From: Pezicula radicicola
Lineage: Eukaryota > Ascomycota > Leotiomycetes > Helotiales > Dermateaceae
DNA length: 64,000 nucleotides
Reading direction: 5' to 3'
Assembly (NCBI GenBank): GCA_003008705.1
Contig: PDUO01000014.1
Coordinates: forward strand, 27,608-91,607
In this document: in pieces, positions 11,651 through 24,642 of the stretch
Layout of the letters: the number at the start of each line of letters is the position of its first letter
Position numbering within the stretch: the first letter of the stretch is position 1
Position numbers and translations under genes: made by a program
Notes under the pieces: generated by a model
The model's input: only the letters and a program-made list of their open reading frames with translations
Database searches by the model: none
Told to the model about the DNA's origin: nothing

Positions 11651-12640
11651 ATGATGAGTGTCGGCTTTCTTTTTCAGAAGATGAGGCGAGGATCAGTATA
11701 TACACCCGTCGGCTCTCGCAGCAGCGGCACACTAGTCAAGCTCTGGAGAAAGAATAAAGTACTAATTCTGATTCTCGGGTCGATACTCCTATTAATTATC
11801 ATTGCATTGTCAGTTGGTTTGGCTATTGGTATCAACCAATCATCTCGTTCAAAAAAAGTTTCATCATTATCCAACAACAATATCAGCCCCACTCTATATA
11901 ACGCGACACATTATACGGGCTGGCAACCAAAAGCTGGATCGACTTGGCAGATTGTACTTCTACATGCACTCAATGACACATCATTCAATGCACAAGTCTA
12001 CGATATCGACCTCTTCACCAATACAGCTGATACAATCTCCACTTTACACGGCCTCGGAAGGAAAGTGATCTGCTATTTCTCCGCAGGAACCTATGAGGAT
12101 TTCCGACCCGATTCCAATCAATTCCAAACATCAGACTATGGAAAACCGTTACCCGAATGGCCAGGGGAATGGTGGTTAAACACCTATTCTTCCAACGTGA
12201 GGAATATTATGATAGGGAGGATTGAACTTGCTCGTAGCAAAGGTTGTGATGGAGTTGATCCGGATAATATGGATGGATACGAAAATGATAGCGGACTCGA
12301 TCTCACCCAAGGCAGTGCAATCGACTACTTAACTTTTCTCGCCAACGAAGCACACACTCGAAATCTTTCCATTGGGTTGAAAAACGGGGGTTATATTCTT
12401 AATCGGACTTTGGGGATGATGCAGTGGCAGATTAATGAGCAGTGTGAAAAGTATAACGAGTGCGATCTCTCTCGCCCTTTCATTGATGCTGGGAAGCCGG
12501 TTTTTCATATCGAGTATCCTGGTTCTGCACCGGATGTTAGTGCTAGTACGAAGGCTTCTATTTGCGATAATGAGAGCGCGGCAGGTTTCTCGACTATACT
12601 TAAGAAGATGAAGTTGGATGATTGGGTAGAGGAATGCTAA
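11651..12640 (+). CDS. ega3: Endo-alpha-1,4-galactosaminidase, Ega3-like copy A (GH114)
   Basis: GH114 enzymes of the Ega3 type cut alpha-1,4-linked galactosamine in GAG. This is a single exon of 329 residues that starts with two consecutive ATGs. A short basic cytosolic tail (1-36) precedes one membrane helix (about 37-61), so the protein should be a type II membrane protein with an external catalytic domain. The TIM-barrel domain (about 80-325) shows the ICYFSAGTYED strand and the acidic motif CDGVDPDNMDGY (199-210). A conserved INEQC (E263) precedes a Cys-rich stretch, and an FHIEYP strand follows. I expect the nucleophile among the aspartates of the 199-210 motif and E263 as acid/base, by analogy with the family. 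The length matches A. fumigatus Ega3-type proteins. Compare copy B at 29813, where this motif is altered. Confidence 0.9.
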   Translation: MMSVGFLFQKMRRGSVYTPVGSRSSGTLVKLWRKNKVLILILGSILLLIIIALSVGLAIGINQSSRSKKVSSLSNNNISPTLYNATHYTGWQPKAGSTWQIVLLHALNDTSFNAQVYDIDLFTNTADTISTLHGLGRKVICYFSAGTYEDFRPDSNQFQTSDYGKPLPEWPGEWWLNTYSSNVRNIMIGRIELARSKGCDGVDPDNMDGYENDSGLDLTQGSAIDYLTFLANEAHTRNLSIGLKNGGYILNRTLGMMQWQINEQCEKYNECDLSRPFIDAGKPVFHIEYPGSAPDVSASTKASICDNESAAGFSTILKKMKLDDWVEEC

Positions 12641-13809
12641 GAAATATGGACGCTGTTTATCTATGGATATTGTGGAAATTTTTGTGGTCCTGGGAGGGAA
12701 GATCAAATTTAATACGGGGGAAAAACATTATAAGAAAGAATTAACCTATTCATTGTTGCTAGGAGTCAGCTCCCGTTTTGGACTTGTGCTACATCTGAGG
12801 TCCTAGACCTTACCATGAACCGTCGTCGTGAAGGGAAATTTTTGCGAACATGATCTGATTCATTCAATAAGTGTTACGTTTAGTCTTCGAGATTAAGCGA
12901 GACGATAAGGAGGTAATTTCAGTCACATGACGCGCTCGGATCAAATAACAGCAAGAACGTTTTCATCAACTTCTACTCCTTGCTTATACTGACGAAATTA
13001 AGCATAACCAGTTTTATCTTAAGTATACCTTAGTGATAGACGAATAAATCGGAACACGTATCTGGTATGGTTGAAGTGATTTCGACATCAAGGAAATCGA
13101 CCAAAGCAAGTGATAATCGAGCTTCAGGTATAGATCTCCAACATCCACTCTTCAAACTTCTGCATATCACTTTCCGAAAACACGAGATATGTCCGCTAGC
13201 TGTAAATCGTGCTAATCCACAGGAAAAGCATCTAGCAAAGTAGCAAGTACGCATTTAATCAAGTATCACTACAGCGACTAAACAAATGCAACTACACAAC
13301 CGCTATCGACTGCATTTGACCTACGGTTCCGTCCAAAAGCAAACCTACTAGAGTCAAAGAACACCTATCAAAAAACTAGGCTGGTCCCAAAAAGCTTCGT
13401 TAGTTACATTCCATATCCGGAAGCAACAAGAAAAATTGCAAATTTGACTTTTTAATCTGTCTACCGTTCTCGCTGTCTATCTAATTAACCTTAGACTAAA
13501 TGATTTGGAATGGAGGGAATTATACTACTTTCTACTTAGTAGTGTTGTAATCCCTAATCACCAAAATCGAGTACTATGACTCGTACCTCGCACCGCATAC
13601 GGTATAGCCAAGATCTAGAAAAAATCGGAAAAATTTGGAAATTGACGAAAGTAAGGAATGAAGACTCTGACATTCAGAACAATCTTGATCAAGATCTGAT
13701 CCTGAAACATAAAATGAAACATTAGTAGTATCCTCAGCAACAACAACAAAATCAGCAAAATCAACAAACAAAACCCCCCATCAATAACCTCATCATCACC
13801 TCACCCACG
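12641..13809. other. Intergenic, convergent 3' ends
   Basis: About 1.2 kb lies between ega3-like A (plus) and sph3 (minus). Short open frames at 13030-13254 and 13574-13771 (minus) look random. The region just past the sph3 stop is C-rich on the plus strand. I see no gene or repeat. Confidence 0.5.
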
Positions 13810-14730
13810 TCACCCACTACGAACGCCAATACCATCAACACACTTACAAAACTCCCCCCAAAACCCATCCCTTCCCCAACCATCATACTCCCCACAACCA
13901 ACCCACAAACCTCCCACCCCCTCCGCAGCCACACCCCTAACAATACTCCCTAACTCCTCAAAAGTCCCATTAAAATGATGAATTAAAACACAACTCCTCT
14001 GCCTCCTCAACCTCTCCTCAATAACCCCCACATCACTCCTCCCTAATTTCAAAACCCCCAAATTCTCCCCTTCTCCCCTCTTCTCAGCCGAAGCAACATC
14101 TTGATAAACGTGATGGAAGTTTTCAAACGAGATGATATAATCCGATATCGTGTAATAAGCTTGATGAACAACAACTCCCGGATTAAACACCAGTACTCCA
14201 TTTCCGGTTGTTGCTGTTTCCTCATTTCCCATGGGTTTTGAAAAGCAGTCTCGTGCGTATCGACATACCTCTTGCATATATGCAAATCCCTCGCTTGAAC
14301 CATCTCCCTTACTTGGTGCCTCATCGAAGAAGAATCCATCAATTCTTAATCTTTCACCTTCCCTCTTGCTCCACCCCATATAGATATCCATATCTCCTTT
14401 TACGTCCCCCGTAGCCCGTTTCCCGTAACTGACATGCACATACCCCAGAAGCTTCACATTCTGGAATCCCCGAAGTGTAGTGATTGCTGTCTTGTAGTCT
14501 ATGTTTGGTAGGGGTGCTGGACCGGGACCGTTGTTAGGATTGATTACTATTGTTACTTGTAGGGAAGGATGTGCTATGAGGGTCGCGTAGAGAGGATCCC
14601 AGGACAGGGGGGCGGGGTAAATGTAGAGGGGGAGGAGAATGAATGGGTTTTGGGTTTTCTTTGATTTTGAATTCTGGGTGAGAGGAGATGACGTGAATCG
14701 TCTGGGAAGGTTTTGGCTGCGAGTGGTCAT
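13810..14730 (-). CDS. sph3: Spherulin-4-type GAG hydrolase, Sph3-like (GH135)
   Basis: Sph3 is a retaining endo-alpha-1,4-N-acetylgalactosaminidase required for GAG production in Aspergillus. This single exon encodes 306 residues. The spherulin-4 fold starts at about residue 31 with strands matching LLPLYIYPAP and VTIVINPNNGPG. GYVHVSYG follows, and then the catalytic Asp-Glu pair in GFFFDEAP (D136, E137). VLFNPG- and SFENFH-type strands come later. The start is the only upstream ATG in frame and leaves about 30 polar residues before the domain. The N-terminal membrane anchor of the Aspergillus protein is therefore missing from this model. A hydrophobic open segment upstream (about 14800-14895) might belong to an unrecognised 5' exon. 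The gene is transcribed in the same direction as gtb3, 171 bp after its stop. Confidence 0.9.
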   Translation of the reverse strand: MTTRSQNLPRRFTSSPLTQNSKSKKTQNPFILLPLYIYPAPLSWDPLYATLIAHPSLQVTIVINPNNGPGPAPLPNIDYKTAITTLRGFQNVKLLGYVHVSYGKRATGDVKGDMDIYMGWSKREGERLRIDGFFFDEAPSKGDGSSEGFAYMQEVCRYARDCFSKPMGNEETATTGNGVLVFNPGVVVHQAYYTISDYIISFENFHHVYQDVASAEKRGEGENLGVLKLGRSDVGVIEERLRRQRSCVLIHHFNGTFEELGSIVRGVAAEGVGGLWVGCGEYDGWGRDGFWGEFCKCVDGIGVRSG

Positions 14731-14901
14731 TTTGGGTCGAGATTAGATAGTTTCGATTTGTTCTTGGTATGATACAATTAAAAATAATGATAAAAGAGAT
14801 GAAATGAAAGTACAGTCGAAAGGAAACGCTTTATAAGTAAAGTAACACATGTGACTGAAACGAACGCTATGCCCAGAACGTATCCATACAGAATCCTAAA
14901 T

Positions 14902-17900
14902 TCAAATAAGCTTCTTCCGATCAAATTCGCTCCAGCTTCCCTTGAATAATGTGCTCTTTGCAGGCTCAACCATCCTCGGTTTCAGCGATTCGCCAAACCG
15001 CGGATGACTATGGTTGAACTGCTCCAGCTGCATATCAGCTCGTTGCCTAGCCATATGCCTCTGAACCCAATACATTTGCTCGTGCTCACGAAGATAGCGA
15101 TCTCCATTGAATTTCCGAAGAACAACATCGCGGAGCTTGAGCCCCAATACCTGGCGATCATCCGCTTTCGCATGCATACGAGCTGAAATCCATTCGACAT
15201 CCTGAGCGGTAAATTTTGATGGCAAGGGTGGAGGAGGCGTATTGTCTTTTGTGTACTTCGCCCACGGTCCTAGCATCGCAAGTAGCTGTATTTGAGCCCG
15301 CGCAAGCGCAGTCGGATCATTGGGTGGCACAATCTCTCCATAAAGTACGGTAGGGTCATCAGCATCTGTAAGAACTTGTGCTGTGGCACCTACTTCTGTG
15401 GCCACAATAGGAACCCCAGAGAGTGCAGCTTCACCAATGGCCAATGGAAGACCCTCAGACAGAGAAGAGTTCATGAAAAGCCAGGCATCTTTGAGAACCT
15501 GACTCGGCGAACCAAACCCTCCCAGTTTGACTGATTTCCCAATCCCAAGGTCTGCTATCATCTCTTCAGTTTCTATTGCGTAGGCAGGTTGGCGGTCCTG
15601 TGCTCCATAAACTATGAGATTATAGTCTTTGAATCCGAAATCGTTGATTATGATACCTGCCGCAAGAATTGCATTTTTTACATCCTTAATGAATTGGACA
15701 TTCGACAACATGATTGCAGTAGGTGAAGCGGTTTGAGGTTTCCCAACAGGCTTGAATTTGTCCATACTGCTGATACCATTTGTAATTGGGTCAATCTTTC
15801 TCATAAAAAGTTTAGAGCTTGACCGGAGACCTTGATCGCTACCAATCTCTGCTTCCCAGGTTCTAAAATATGTCAGCTATATCTTTTAATTTAGAATGAG
15901 TCCCTTACGGATTGTAGATTGCAGTACAGGGAAGAATGACATCGGCATGCGTATAGGCAAGATGTGCAGCAACTTTCATCGAACCTATCAGCATGGTCTG
16001 CACAGCTATTGGAAGAATGCATTGCGCCGGACTAATATTGAGCAAGCTCTCTCTAAGCATGATGGCGTGATCCCATATACCCCAGGTGGTACCTCTTCGT
16101 ATCTTGAGGATCATTCCATACAGACTACTGATTCCATGATGAGTACTTTGATAGACACGAGGTACATGTTCAGGAACTCGGATAGAGAATACGAAGAAGT
16201 AGCTAACATATAGCTCCAGAGCTTCATCAAAATTATTGGCTGTAGGGCGCTCTATATCGAACGAATCGTTTGGATTTGAGATGTTCGGGCTGGAGTATTC
16301 GCAAAGCCAAGCTTCTCGCCATGCCTTGCGGACCTCATTTGACCTCCAAGTAGTGAGATAATCATTTTCCTCGAAGTAGGTATTGATGTTTAAAATGACA
16401 TCAGTGAGTTCAATTAAGTTGTCTTTTGTCAATCGATATGTGCGACAGCCTCGAACCCAGGAAGTCAATAGTGGAACGAAAACTCCCAAAATATCTTCCT
16501 TGACCCTTGTTTTGCGAATGCGGGTGTCAACTTGAGACTGAAGAAGATTTTCGTAGAGCCCGTTAGTCGGAGATTTACCATCCAAACCCCACAGAGATAG
16601 GTTCTTGATAAGCTGAACATTTCTCTCAATTTGAAATCGTGGGATGCCATACTCATTTGCTGATTCGGTCAGACAATAATTGCGTATAGTGGTATGTCCC
16701 TCAACTAGATCTCGTCTACAATTTGAGACTCCACCAGGTGCATCAGGCCAGCAACCTGTATCGGTAAATATGACAGCAAGTCTGTTGTTTGTATCAATGT
16801 ATGTTTGTTCAGGTCTAGAAATGATAAAATTCGCATCTTTGCTGAGACCCATGGTGAAAAGATCTGCTGGCTTAATTGCTAAGTTTACTTTCTGTGAGAC
16901 CTCATCTACGACCTCAATGGACGAGACGATGCTCTCTAAGTTAGATTCGAGTTCTCCCTTTGCTTTGGCAAAGGAGCCCGAATCACGAAGAGACCAATAT
17001 CTTTTCAGAAGCGGTTCTTCGCGCATGATCATCTCATCTAATAGACATGCTGTTATTGCGTCGAGGTTTGTAGATGACATCCATTGCTTCCACAAACTGG
17101 ATCGGAGCACAGTAGTGGGTAACTTGCGGACACTGGTAACATGTCGAGTTTTTCGGTTGAATGAGGGAAAGGGGATCCGCCTCCATGCTCGCAGTCCCTT
17201 CAATTCTGGCAGTTCCAGATCCTCCTCTAGGTAATCTGAGTCTGCAGCAAATTTTTGAATTGATTGCAAGTCATGAAAGTACAAAATATCCTCATCCAGG
17301 AACGAGTTCATCGTGGGTTTCACTAGCAGTCCATAGTCGTCCTTATAAGACAGTACGACCTCGAATTTATCGGTGTATTTATTGGTCTTCGAGGAACAGG
17401 TTCTGCGCCTAATGATAGGATCTCTTTTGTGGTCATATGTCCATGATATCTCTTCAACTGTACCCGCTGACGCTTTTATTAAGCATTGAACCCTATCGCT
17501 GGGTATCCATACATCATCCAGAAGTGGTGAAGGAAGGCACCAGAATACCTGGAAGACCATAGGCTTGGCGCCATCCATTGAGGTATAAATGGCTGATAAG
17601 ATGTTGGCTTCGGACAACCTTTCATCATATTTGTAGCAAAAACGAAATCTAGTCTTATTTCTTAGACATTCGCCATTTGAAATGCGCCCATGTTCATCGT
17701 AGAATTCGTCACAGTCCTGGGATGCATTCTTGTCGTACATAGTCCTACGTGAGGGAATATGGAGGTCTTCCTCATCATCATAAGAATACATCCAGTGTGT
17801 TCCAGAAACTAGTTTATCGGCACTTAGTTTCATATCGGTGCGTTGATCCAAACGTCCATCCCTATCGTATGTCGCGAAAACATGATTTCGAGCTACTGGT

Positions 17901-20900
17901 TCTGATTCTAGAAGGCCTTGGTATATCCTGACATTAAAGCCATATGCGTTGCGAGAGATGAATCCCGACCGAAGTCTAGTTGGATGAGACTCTTTTATTG
18001 AACCGTGTGATAGTGTCCGAACAACTCCTTTCGTGAGCCATTCCTTATATTGCTTGTAAGTTGGATTCTTTGCCAATAGAATTAACCGAACCCAGAAATT
18101 CTTGGACCATGAACAAAGCTTCCATATTTTTAGAAACAACCAAACGAGAGGTACTTGGCATCGTGTACTGCTCATAGCATACCAAAGCTCCCTACCACAG
18201 TCAAACCCAGCACGGCTTATGATCGCAACAAATGTCAGAAAAAGAAATAAGACATCGTATACCGTCCACAGGAATGCGGTCGCTGACTGCGATATGCTAT
18301 GCTCAGTCTCCAATGGTGACTTTTTCCAATAACGCTCTGTAATAGAAACCTCTTGCGAGTTCCACCCAGCTCTTTCGTGGAGCCCCAGTCTCCAAAATGT
18401 AGCCTGACGGATTGCTAGACACTGTTGGACATAAAGATCATGGATTCCCAGCGAACTTGACCGCTTAGCTAGCCAGTCACCAAGAACTTTGTCCTGAGGA
18501 AATGCGCGACCAAGTGCGCGCGACACTATAGCTTTTCGAACATCTTCAGGGGTGTCCTCCCACTCCACGTTCATATCGCAACCCAAAGCCAAGTGCCGAA
18601 GAAGTTCACTATTCGTATTCGCAGCGATACGTCTCAAATCTGCGGTGCTTGCCCAAGCAAGCTGAACCAACATGCGGGTGGAGATGAAGTCCTCGCCATT
18701 CAATAGCAATTCCATAATCGTCGAATCGGCATGAGACATAAGCTCCATTGCTTCACAACACTCGTGCAACATAGCTTCGGCAGCTAGCTGGGCTTCCATC
18801 TCAACGAAGGACTCGTCTGAAACGTTCTTCCAGGAGGACTTTGAAGGAAGGCCTACGATGACAGTAAGACCACCACGGTGACGGTAGCTCCCTGCAAACA
18901 TCTGGTCCCCTCCAGCTGCAACAAAGTCATCCCTACTAACCGTGAGTAGCTTGAGCCGCTTCTTGCTCCATAACTCACGTGTGTACTGTAATATTTCCTT
19001 TGCACGTGGAAAGACGTCAGGGATCATGGGATTTGTCGAAAGTGATCCTTTGGCTATGACTTGCTTGATTGCGCGGGATAGTGGTGTATTTCCATCGTAA
19101 GCACACTCCACGCCCTGGATCTTCTCAAGCTCAGCAGTGTTCAATCTTGAACAGATGTGTTGACTGCCAACCAGCTTTTGGGAATAGAGCTTCCAATTTG
19201 TTACTTCTTCGGTTGGGACGTAGATTTCCTTAGAAGCGTCATCGCAGAAGTCAGAATTGAGCCACGTCCCAAATGCTGCACCCAGAGAAGCACAGCAAAG
19301 AGCAATGACATCGTTAAAGAAAAACTCCTGTGTTACAGGAATCTCGTCTAAGAATGATTAGCAATCTTAAAGTCCACACAGGCGCTGACACTTACGTAGG
19401 ATAATTCCAATAGCATATCCACCAAATGCAGCCATGAAAACAATTTGGACGTGTTTTCTAATATCCATGGTGAACACTCGGTTGAACTATGAGAGTCAGT
19501 TATACAAAGGCTAGGCCTTAAGGTTTGGTCCATTATCACGCACCTGGAAACCGATGACAGCGGAATAGCCAATGACGTATGCAAAATAGAGAATTATCTG
19601 TTGATAGTCGACCACGAAAAGCCATACAAGGACAGTTGTAAGGCCAAATATTCCAACCATAACCCAGAAAAGCTCTAACATTGCTTTGAACCACCGCCTT
19701 TTTTCTCGGCGACTCTCAACCTCCTCCGTCGACTCAAAGTCCAAGATATTGCCAAGACGTTCTGAAGATTGTCGTCCAGTTTGTCCCCAGTATCGCTGAA
19801 GAACAACGTCAAGACTTACAGCGCATAACAAGAAATACAATAAACCAAATGCAATACCATAACGGGCCCGGTCGTTATAGTACATATTGACGATATGACC
19901 ATTGGCGCTCGTAGAAATAGAAACCCAGCGGTCCAACAAAGCCACAAGAAATAAGCCAACATTCTGGGCCAGATCATACTTCGCATTGCGAAAGAGCAAA
20001 AATGGGCTATGCTCTTTCAGCCCTCGACCAATTTGTTGCTGATTAGCAAGCGCGAGTTTTGTCTGTACCAGCCAGGTCCCACAGTATGGAGTTGGTAACG
20101 GCTGGCCGTTGCTTTCTTTCTGCAATAACCACACAACGTATTTATGCCCAGTAGCGATTTTCTCCACGAATTTGTCTCCGGAATTTGACTTTGGGTTATA
20201 ACTTTTGATAGCAGCTGAAAGAGCTTCAGTCGACATCTGTAACTGCCATTTGACGTCTTCTGTGGTCTGAGATGGTTTCTCTGTGTCGTCTGCTGTCACC
20301 GGTGCATTTTTCAAATACCACTCCAGTATCTCCTGTTCTTTGACAAGAGCGACTTTCTCTGGCCAGGTAGCCCACTCTTGGCATAGTCGAGAGTAGTTGA
20401 AAATCAAAACTCCGAGAAATAAATATAAAATAAGAAGATAGATCGGCACATCGTAACCGTTGACAAACGTCGTTATCAAAGGTGATATTAAGGTGATAAG
20501 CAAGCATTTTCCGAGTACCAAACGACCCGATTTGAATGGGGCACCATCGCGATGCATTGTTGCCATAATACCGAGCAAGTTGAGGTAGGTCGAAAGCACA
20601 ATTAGATACGCAGCAAAGATGAAGCCGGCATACCAACTATACTCAACACCGAATGCAATGAACCCACACAGAGCCAGCAGAAGTGTGATCATAAACCCCC
20701 CAGAAAGAGAATGAACCATAAAATGGTTCATGTTGTGGTATGCGGATTGGTAGAGGTAAAAGCCACCAGTACTTCCAGACCATCCGGTAACACCAGCAGT
20801 TAGAAGTAGTGAAGCCAAAATGGCATAGTTAGCCATGATTCGCTCTTCAAGAGACATGAATGCTGTCAGATATAAACCCCTACCTAAGAAGGTCAATAGG

Positions 20901-23587
20901 CAAACATCGACCATCGCTGGTACACAGAAAATCGTTAGGAAAGAGGCTTTAATCATGCGCCCACGAAATGTTAGAGGTGATTCGGCTTTCGCTACAGCTG
21001 TGTCCTCACTTTCGTCTTCTTGTCCTTTTTGGAATGCGGTAAAAACATCGATCCCGTTCCAGGACTCAACAGGGGGTGGGTTGCTTTTCAGATAATCTCT
21101 GTAATCGTCGTAAATGATTCTACCCAAAGCTCGAGGTTTAATACCAAAATAAATCTCGCATTGCGAACCAAGCATCCACAGTTCAGCAAAAACGGCTGCT
21201 TGATCATGCTGTTGTAGAAAAAGTGGGCATCGATCCGTGGTCTCCAGATAAACTTCGTCAAAGGCGCGACGCCGAAGCGAACAGAAAAAAAGTAGCGCAT
21301 AGAGGTCATTACTGACATCAAATCTGTCAGGTCTAGCCTTATAAGCTTCAAATACAGGAGCACTGAGACGTGCTAATTGGACTTCGTCATTTTCCAGGAG
21401 CGCTTCAAGGATAGCATTATCGATCGAGGAGTATAAAGCGACTAGCTTTTGAATGTCCGGAAGAAGTGTCAGATTGTGGCGCGTAAAATGCTCCAGACGG
21501 ATTAGAAGAACATCTCGAATGCTAGCTCTACGTGCAAGCAAATCTTCGGAATGAACCTTGATGTATGCGAGTCTAGTAGGCTCCTCGATAAGCAAGTTTT
21601 CACAACTCTCTATAACTGCATCTAGAATTGGATGTTTCGATGCTGTGATCGAGAGCTGTTGTACCATGAATAGCAGCTCTGAGTACGTTGCGGAAGAAAG
21701 CTCGTGGGCAATTCGGGGGTGCATTGCAACCGAGCCATTCTGTGAACGAATGATTTCAAGTTCGATCTCTAGTCGTTCCTCGCGAGGGACTCCAAACTGT
21801 GCCAAATAGCAGTGCATAATAGTTGTTGCCAAATCAGGAGCTTTTAGGGATATGTACAATGTAACCTGGTTGGTGTGATCCCCTTGTCGTGATACAGCCC
21901 AGAAATGTCCGAGGCAGTCCGGTAGAGTGAAGCCGCTATCAAGACCTTGAAAGATAATTACGTCGCCTGAGCGAAGCCCCGTTGCCAGATCCTCCACGAG
22001 TCGATGTGGATTTGCTGCGGTAGTTGAATACTTTTCTAATGTGGCCAATACCTTCACCAAATCCCTATCGTGAAAATCTTGCAACATGTCAATGCTCTTA
22101 AGATGCTCTTGTGCAGAGAGTATCGCTAAATATTGCTCATCGAAAAGCTCTTCGCGAAGATCGTAACACCCCGAATTGCACATATCTTTGCCTTGACTAG
22201 ATATTCTCCAGAAATCGGATCTAGGAGGTGCTTGCATCAAACTGGGCGGTTCGATTTCGGCATCGTCTTCTAGGGGTATTTCCTTGTGATCTACGTCAAC
22301 AAGCTCGAAACTTTTATTGATTCCAGGAACAAGGTCCTCAAGCTCTCTGATCGCGTTACACGGAAAGGTTGTCGTCAATTCAGCTCCACTGGGTCCGAAT
22401 GTTTCCATCCAATTCTTTTGGGCCTAGATAATATTAGAAAATAAAGTACATCTTCCACGCACAGAAGCTCATACCTGGACCACATCGTCACGTTTTATCC
22501 AATCAAATGCACCTAGGCAAACTTGTGACAATGCACCGCTGGCCTCTGCGGCAGGACCATGGCTGAAAACGACTCCTTGGAAGTTAGAGAACTTGTGGCT
22601 TCGTCGAATCACAGCAGGTGAAGGCTGAGACTCCCATACATCGTGAAATCCAATGAAAAAATAGGGATTTATCTTGCGTGCCTGTACAGCATGGTGGAGT
22701 GCTGATCGTAGCTCTGCCGCCTGAAAGAAGTCTCTTCTCTGACCGGTAGGAAGAATGCACGCATTCTGAAAAATCTGACCACTGACGAGACTCAAATCAA
22801 CCGTTTCCGCAGGATGCGATGCATCTGTCATCAACATGACCTCAACTTGCTCGTCCGCCAAATGTCGGAGAAGGTCTTGGAACCTTGATGTTTTGACGGC
22901 CTTCGAATCGATAATAATTCCATTCAACTTCTTCTCCAAGCAAAGACTTTTCAGCCAGGCAGATAGAGTCTCTGAATCTGCATTCTGAGTTTCTAGTACC
23001 GAAACGTCATCCTCATCAATGGCAGCCCATATATTGCTGCGCAACCGTTGACTTATTATTCTGATCGCTGGCACAGAACTTGCTTCTGAGGGAGCCCTGC
23101 TGAAGTTCTGCCTCTGGTCCAGTTCGAAAAAGTGGTAAATGGGTAGAATATGAAGGTCATATGGCAAGTCCAAAAACCCATCCACATCTCTTTCAGTATG
23201 ACGCAGATACCCAAATGACTTGACGGTGACCTGACGAGTAAATGATGCCGCGGTTGACGATCCCACCAAAGTCGTACTCGTGAGGCATTCCGAACTCTCG
23301 TTGGCTTCAAGAGGCAGACGCGCATAACCTGAACTTGACCCTCGACTTGGCCGCCTTCGCAGAGTCCAAGAAAACCCCAGAAACGCATACGCCTGAGCAA
23401 TCTTGAGCAGGGGAAGAGCGAACGAGACAATGCCTACAAGCAAGATCACATATTGTAGCCACGTCGCAAAGAGCTCCACCGGTGTAAGAATCGAGTTCGA
23501 GTAGACTAAGAAGCGCGATTTGGTAGATACGGCATCAGAAAGACTGCTATTTGGGTTGTAGACGATAGGCTGAAAGAATGAAGCCAT
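14902..23587 (-). CDS. gtb3: Giant GAG glycosyltransferase, Gtb3-like (GT4, polytopic)
   Basis: The predicted GAG polymerase and exporter has five exons: 23587-22475, 22423-19544, 19486-19396, 19347-15909 and 15862-14902. All phases agree, giving 2,827 residues. Residues 38-62 form one membrane helix. A predicted globular part of alternating helices and strands (about 140-370) follows, and then a long soluble region. Roughly ten membrane helices are encoded between about 20970 and 19340, with another near 18250. The C-terminal third is a GT4 glycosyltransferase: PGGVSN near residue 2230 (as in bacterial PelF) and the EGLPLAIGE E-x7-E motif at 2644-2652. The design resembles PelF and the polytopic PelG joined in one chain; that comparison is inference. 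The start is the first ATG, at 23587. The gene is divergent from uge3 across about 1 kb. Confidence 0.9.
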
Positions 23588-24642
23588 AATCGAGACACTG
23601 GGCACAATGCCGGGTATAGAGCGACACTAGATGAGGTACACAAGGACAAAGAAAAGTTGCAATCTTCTTAGACATGAGAGAACTTGGACACCTTTAGGGA
23701 CTTCTCCGATTCTCTCTAGCGTAAGGCGCCACTAAAGACAACAGCCAGGCAACACATGGTTCTAGGTGTCAAGACAAGACTGAATGATTTGTAAATGGGC
23801 CCTTGTTATGTTCATCTTGACTAGTTCCATTGTTCCCTGGGGCAAGATCTGTATGAGGGTGGTTCCGGCAGTGACTGAGCTGGTGACTTACTGAGTTAGC
23901 TGCTGAGTTACCTGTTGAGTTACCACCTGTCAACCGTGGAAAATGGAGGTTGAAGTTAACTCTCACGCTTGAGCGAATTAGGTCTAGTCGCTTGAGCTGG
24001 GGGGCTCTCAGACGCTCTCAGAAACCTTATTCGCACAGCAGATCCTTCGTAGACCTGCTCCTAAAATCATCCACTAGACATTCTCACCGAAAACGGTTCA
24101 CCATACTTATGAAGCAATTCTACATGGGCACCTCATTCCGCAGAGGACACGTCTAGCTCCCCTAACACCAGATAGCGTACTATTGGCTCAGTCTAGATAT
24201 CCCAAGTGGTGCTAGAGTCCAGACTATGAAGTGGACGACGTTCCATGTCTCTACGACATCCTTTCCCATTTGCAGTCGAGAACTATCCTCGTATGCCGGC
24301 GGGCCTTTTAGACGAGGTCTTGCTCTATAGTCTTGAAGTGCTTTAGCAACATGTCGACGAATACGACGCATCTGTACCAGCGCCCGTCATGACGGACCAG
24401 AACCGCTGTATTGAGGAACGATCTCCACGTGGCTCTGTAATGCAGAATGTGGACCACATCGACTTTCACAGACACTTCCCAAGTGGGGTCTCTTGCAAAA
24501 AGTCGTCTCCGATTGCTTGCGCGCATCTTCTCTTAATTATAAAGCCCCTGTAGCATTATCGCTACTCCCCACGAGTTTTGTGATCACGCTTAGCCAAATT
24601 TCTCCGAGTAACCAAAACATCGTACATTGAAAATTGACCAAT
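23588..24642. promoter_or_regulatory. Bidirectional promoter region of gtb3 and uge3
   Basis: This 1,055-bp non-coding spacer separates two divergent GAG genes, so it probably holds shared control sites. At 23877-23925 short 'gagttac' units recur three or four times on the plus strand ('ctgagttagctgctgagtta' and 'ttgagttacc'). They could be factor-binding sites, but I cannot assign a factor. No open frame of note is present. Confidence 0.5.

Noticed and set aside
16680..17234. 184-codon open frame on the plus strand
   Set aside because: It lies wholly antisense to exon 4 of gtb3, whose frame is supported by the GT4 domain and consistent splicing.
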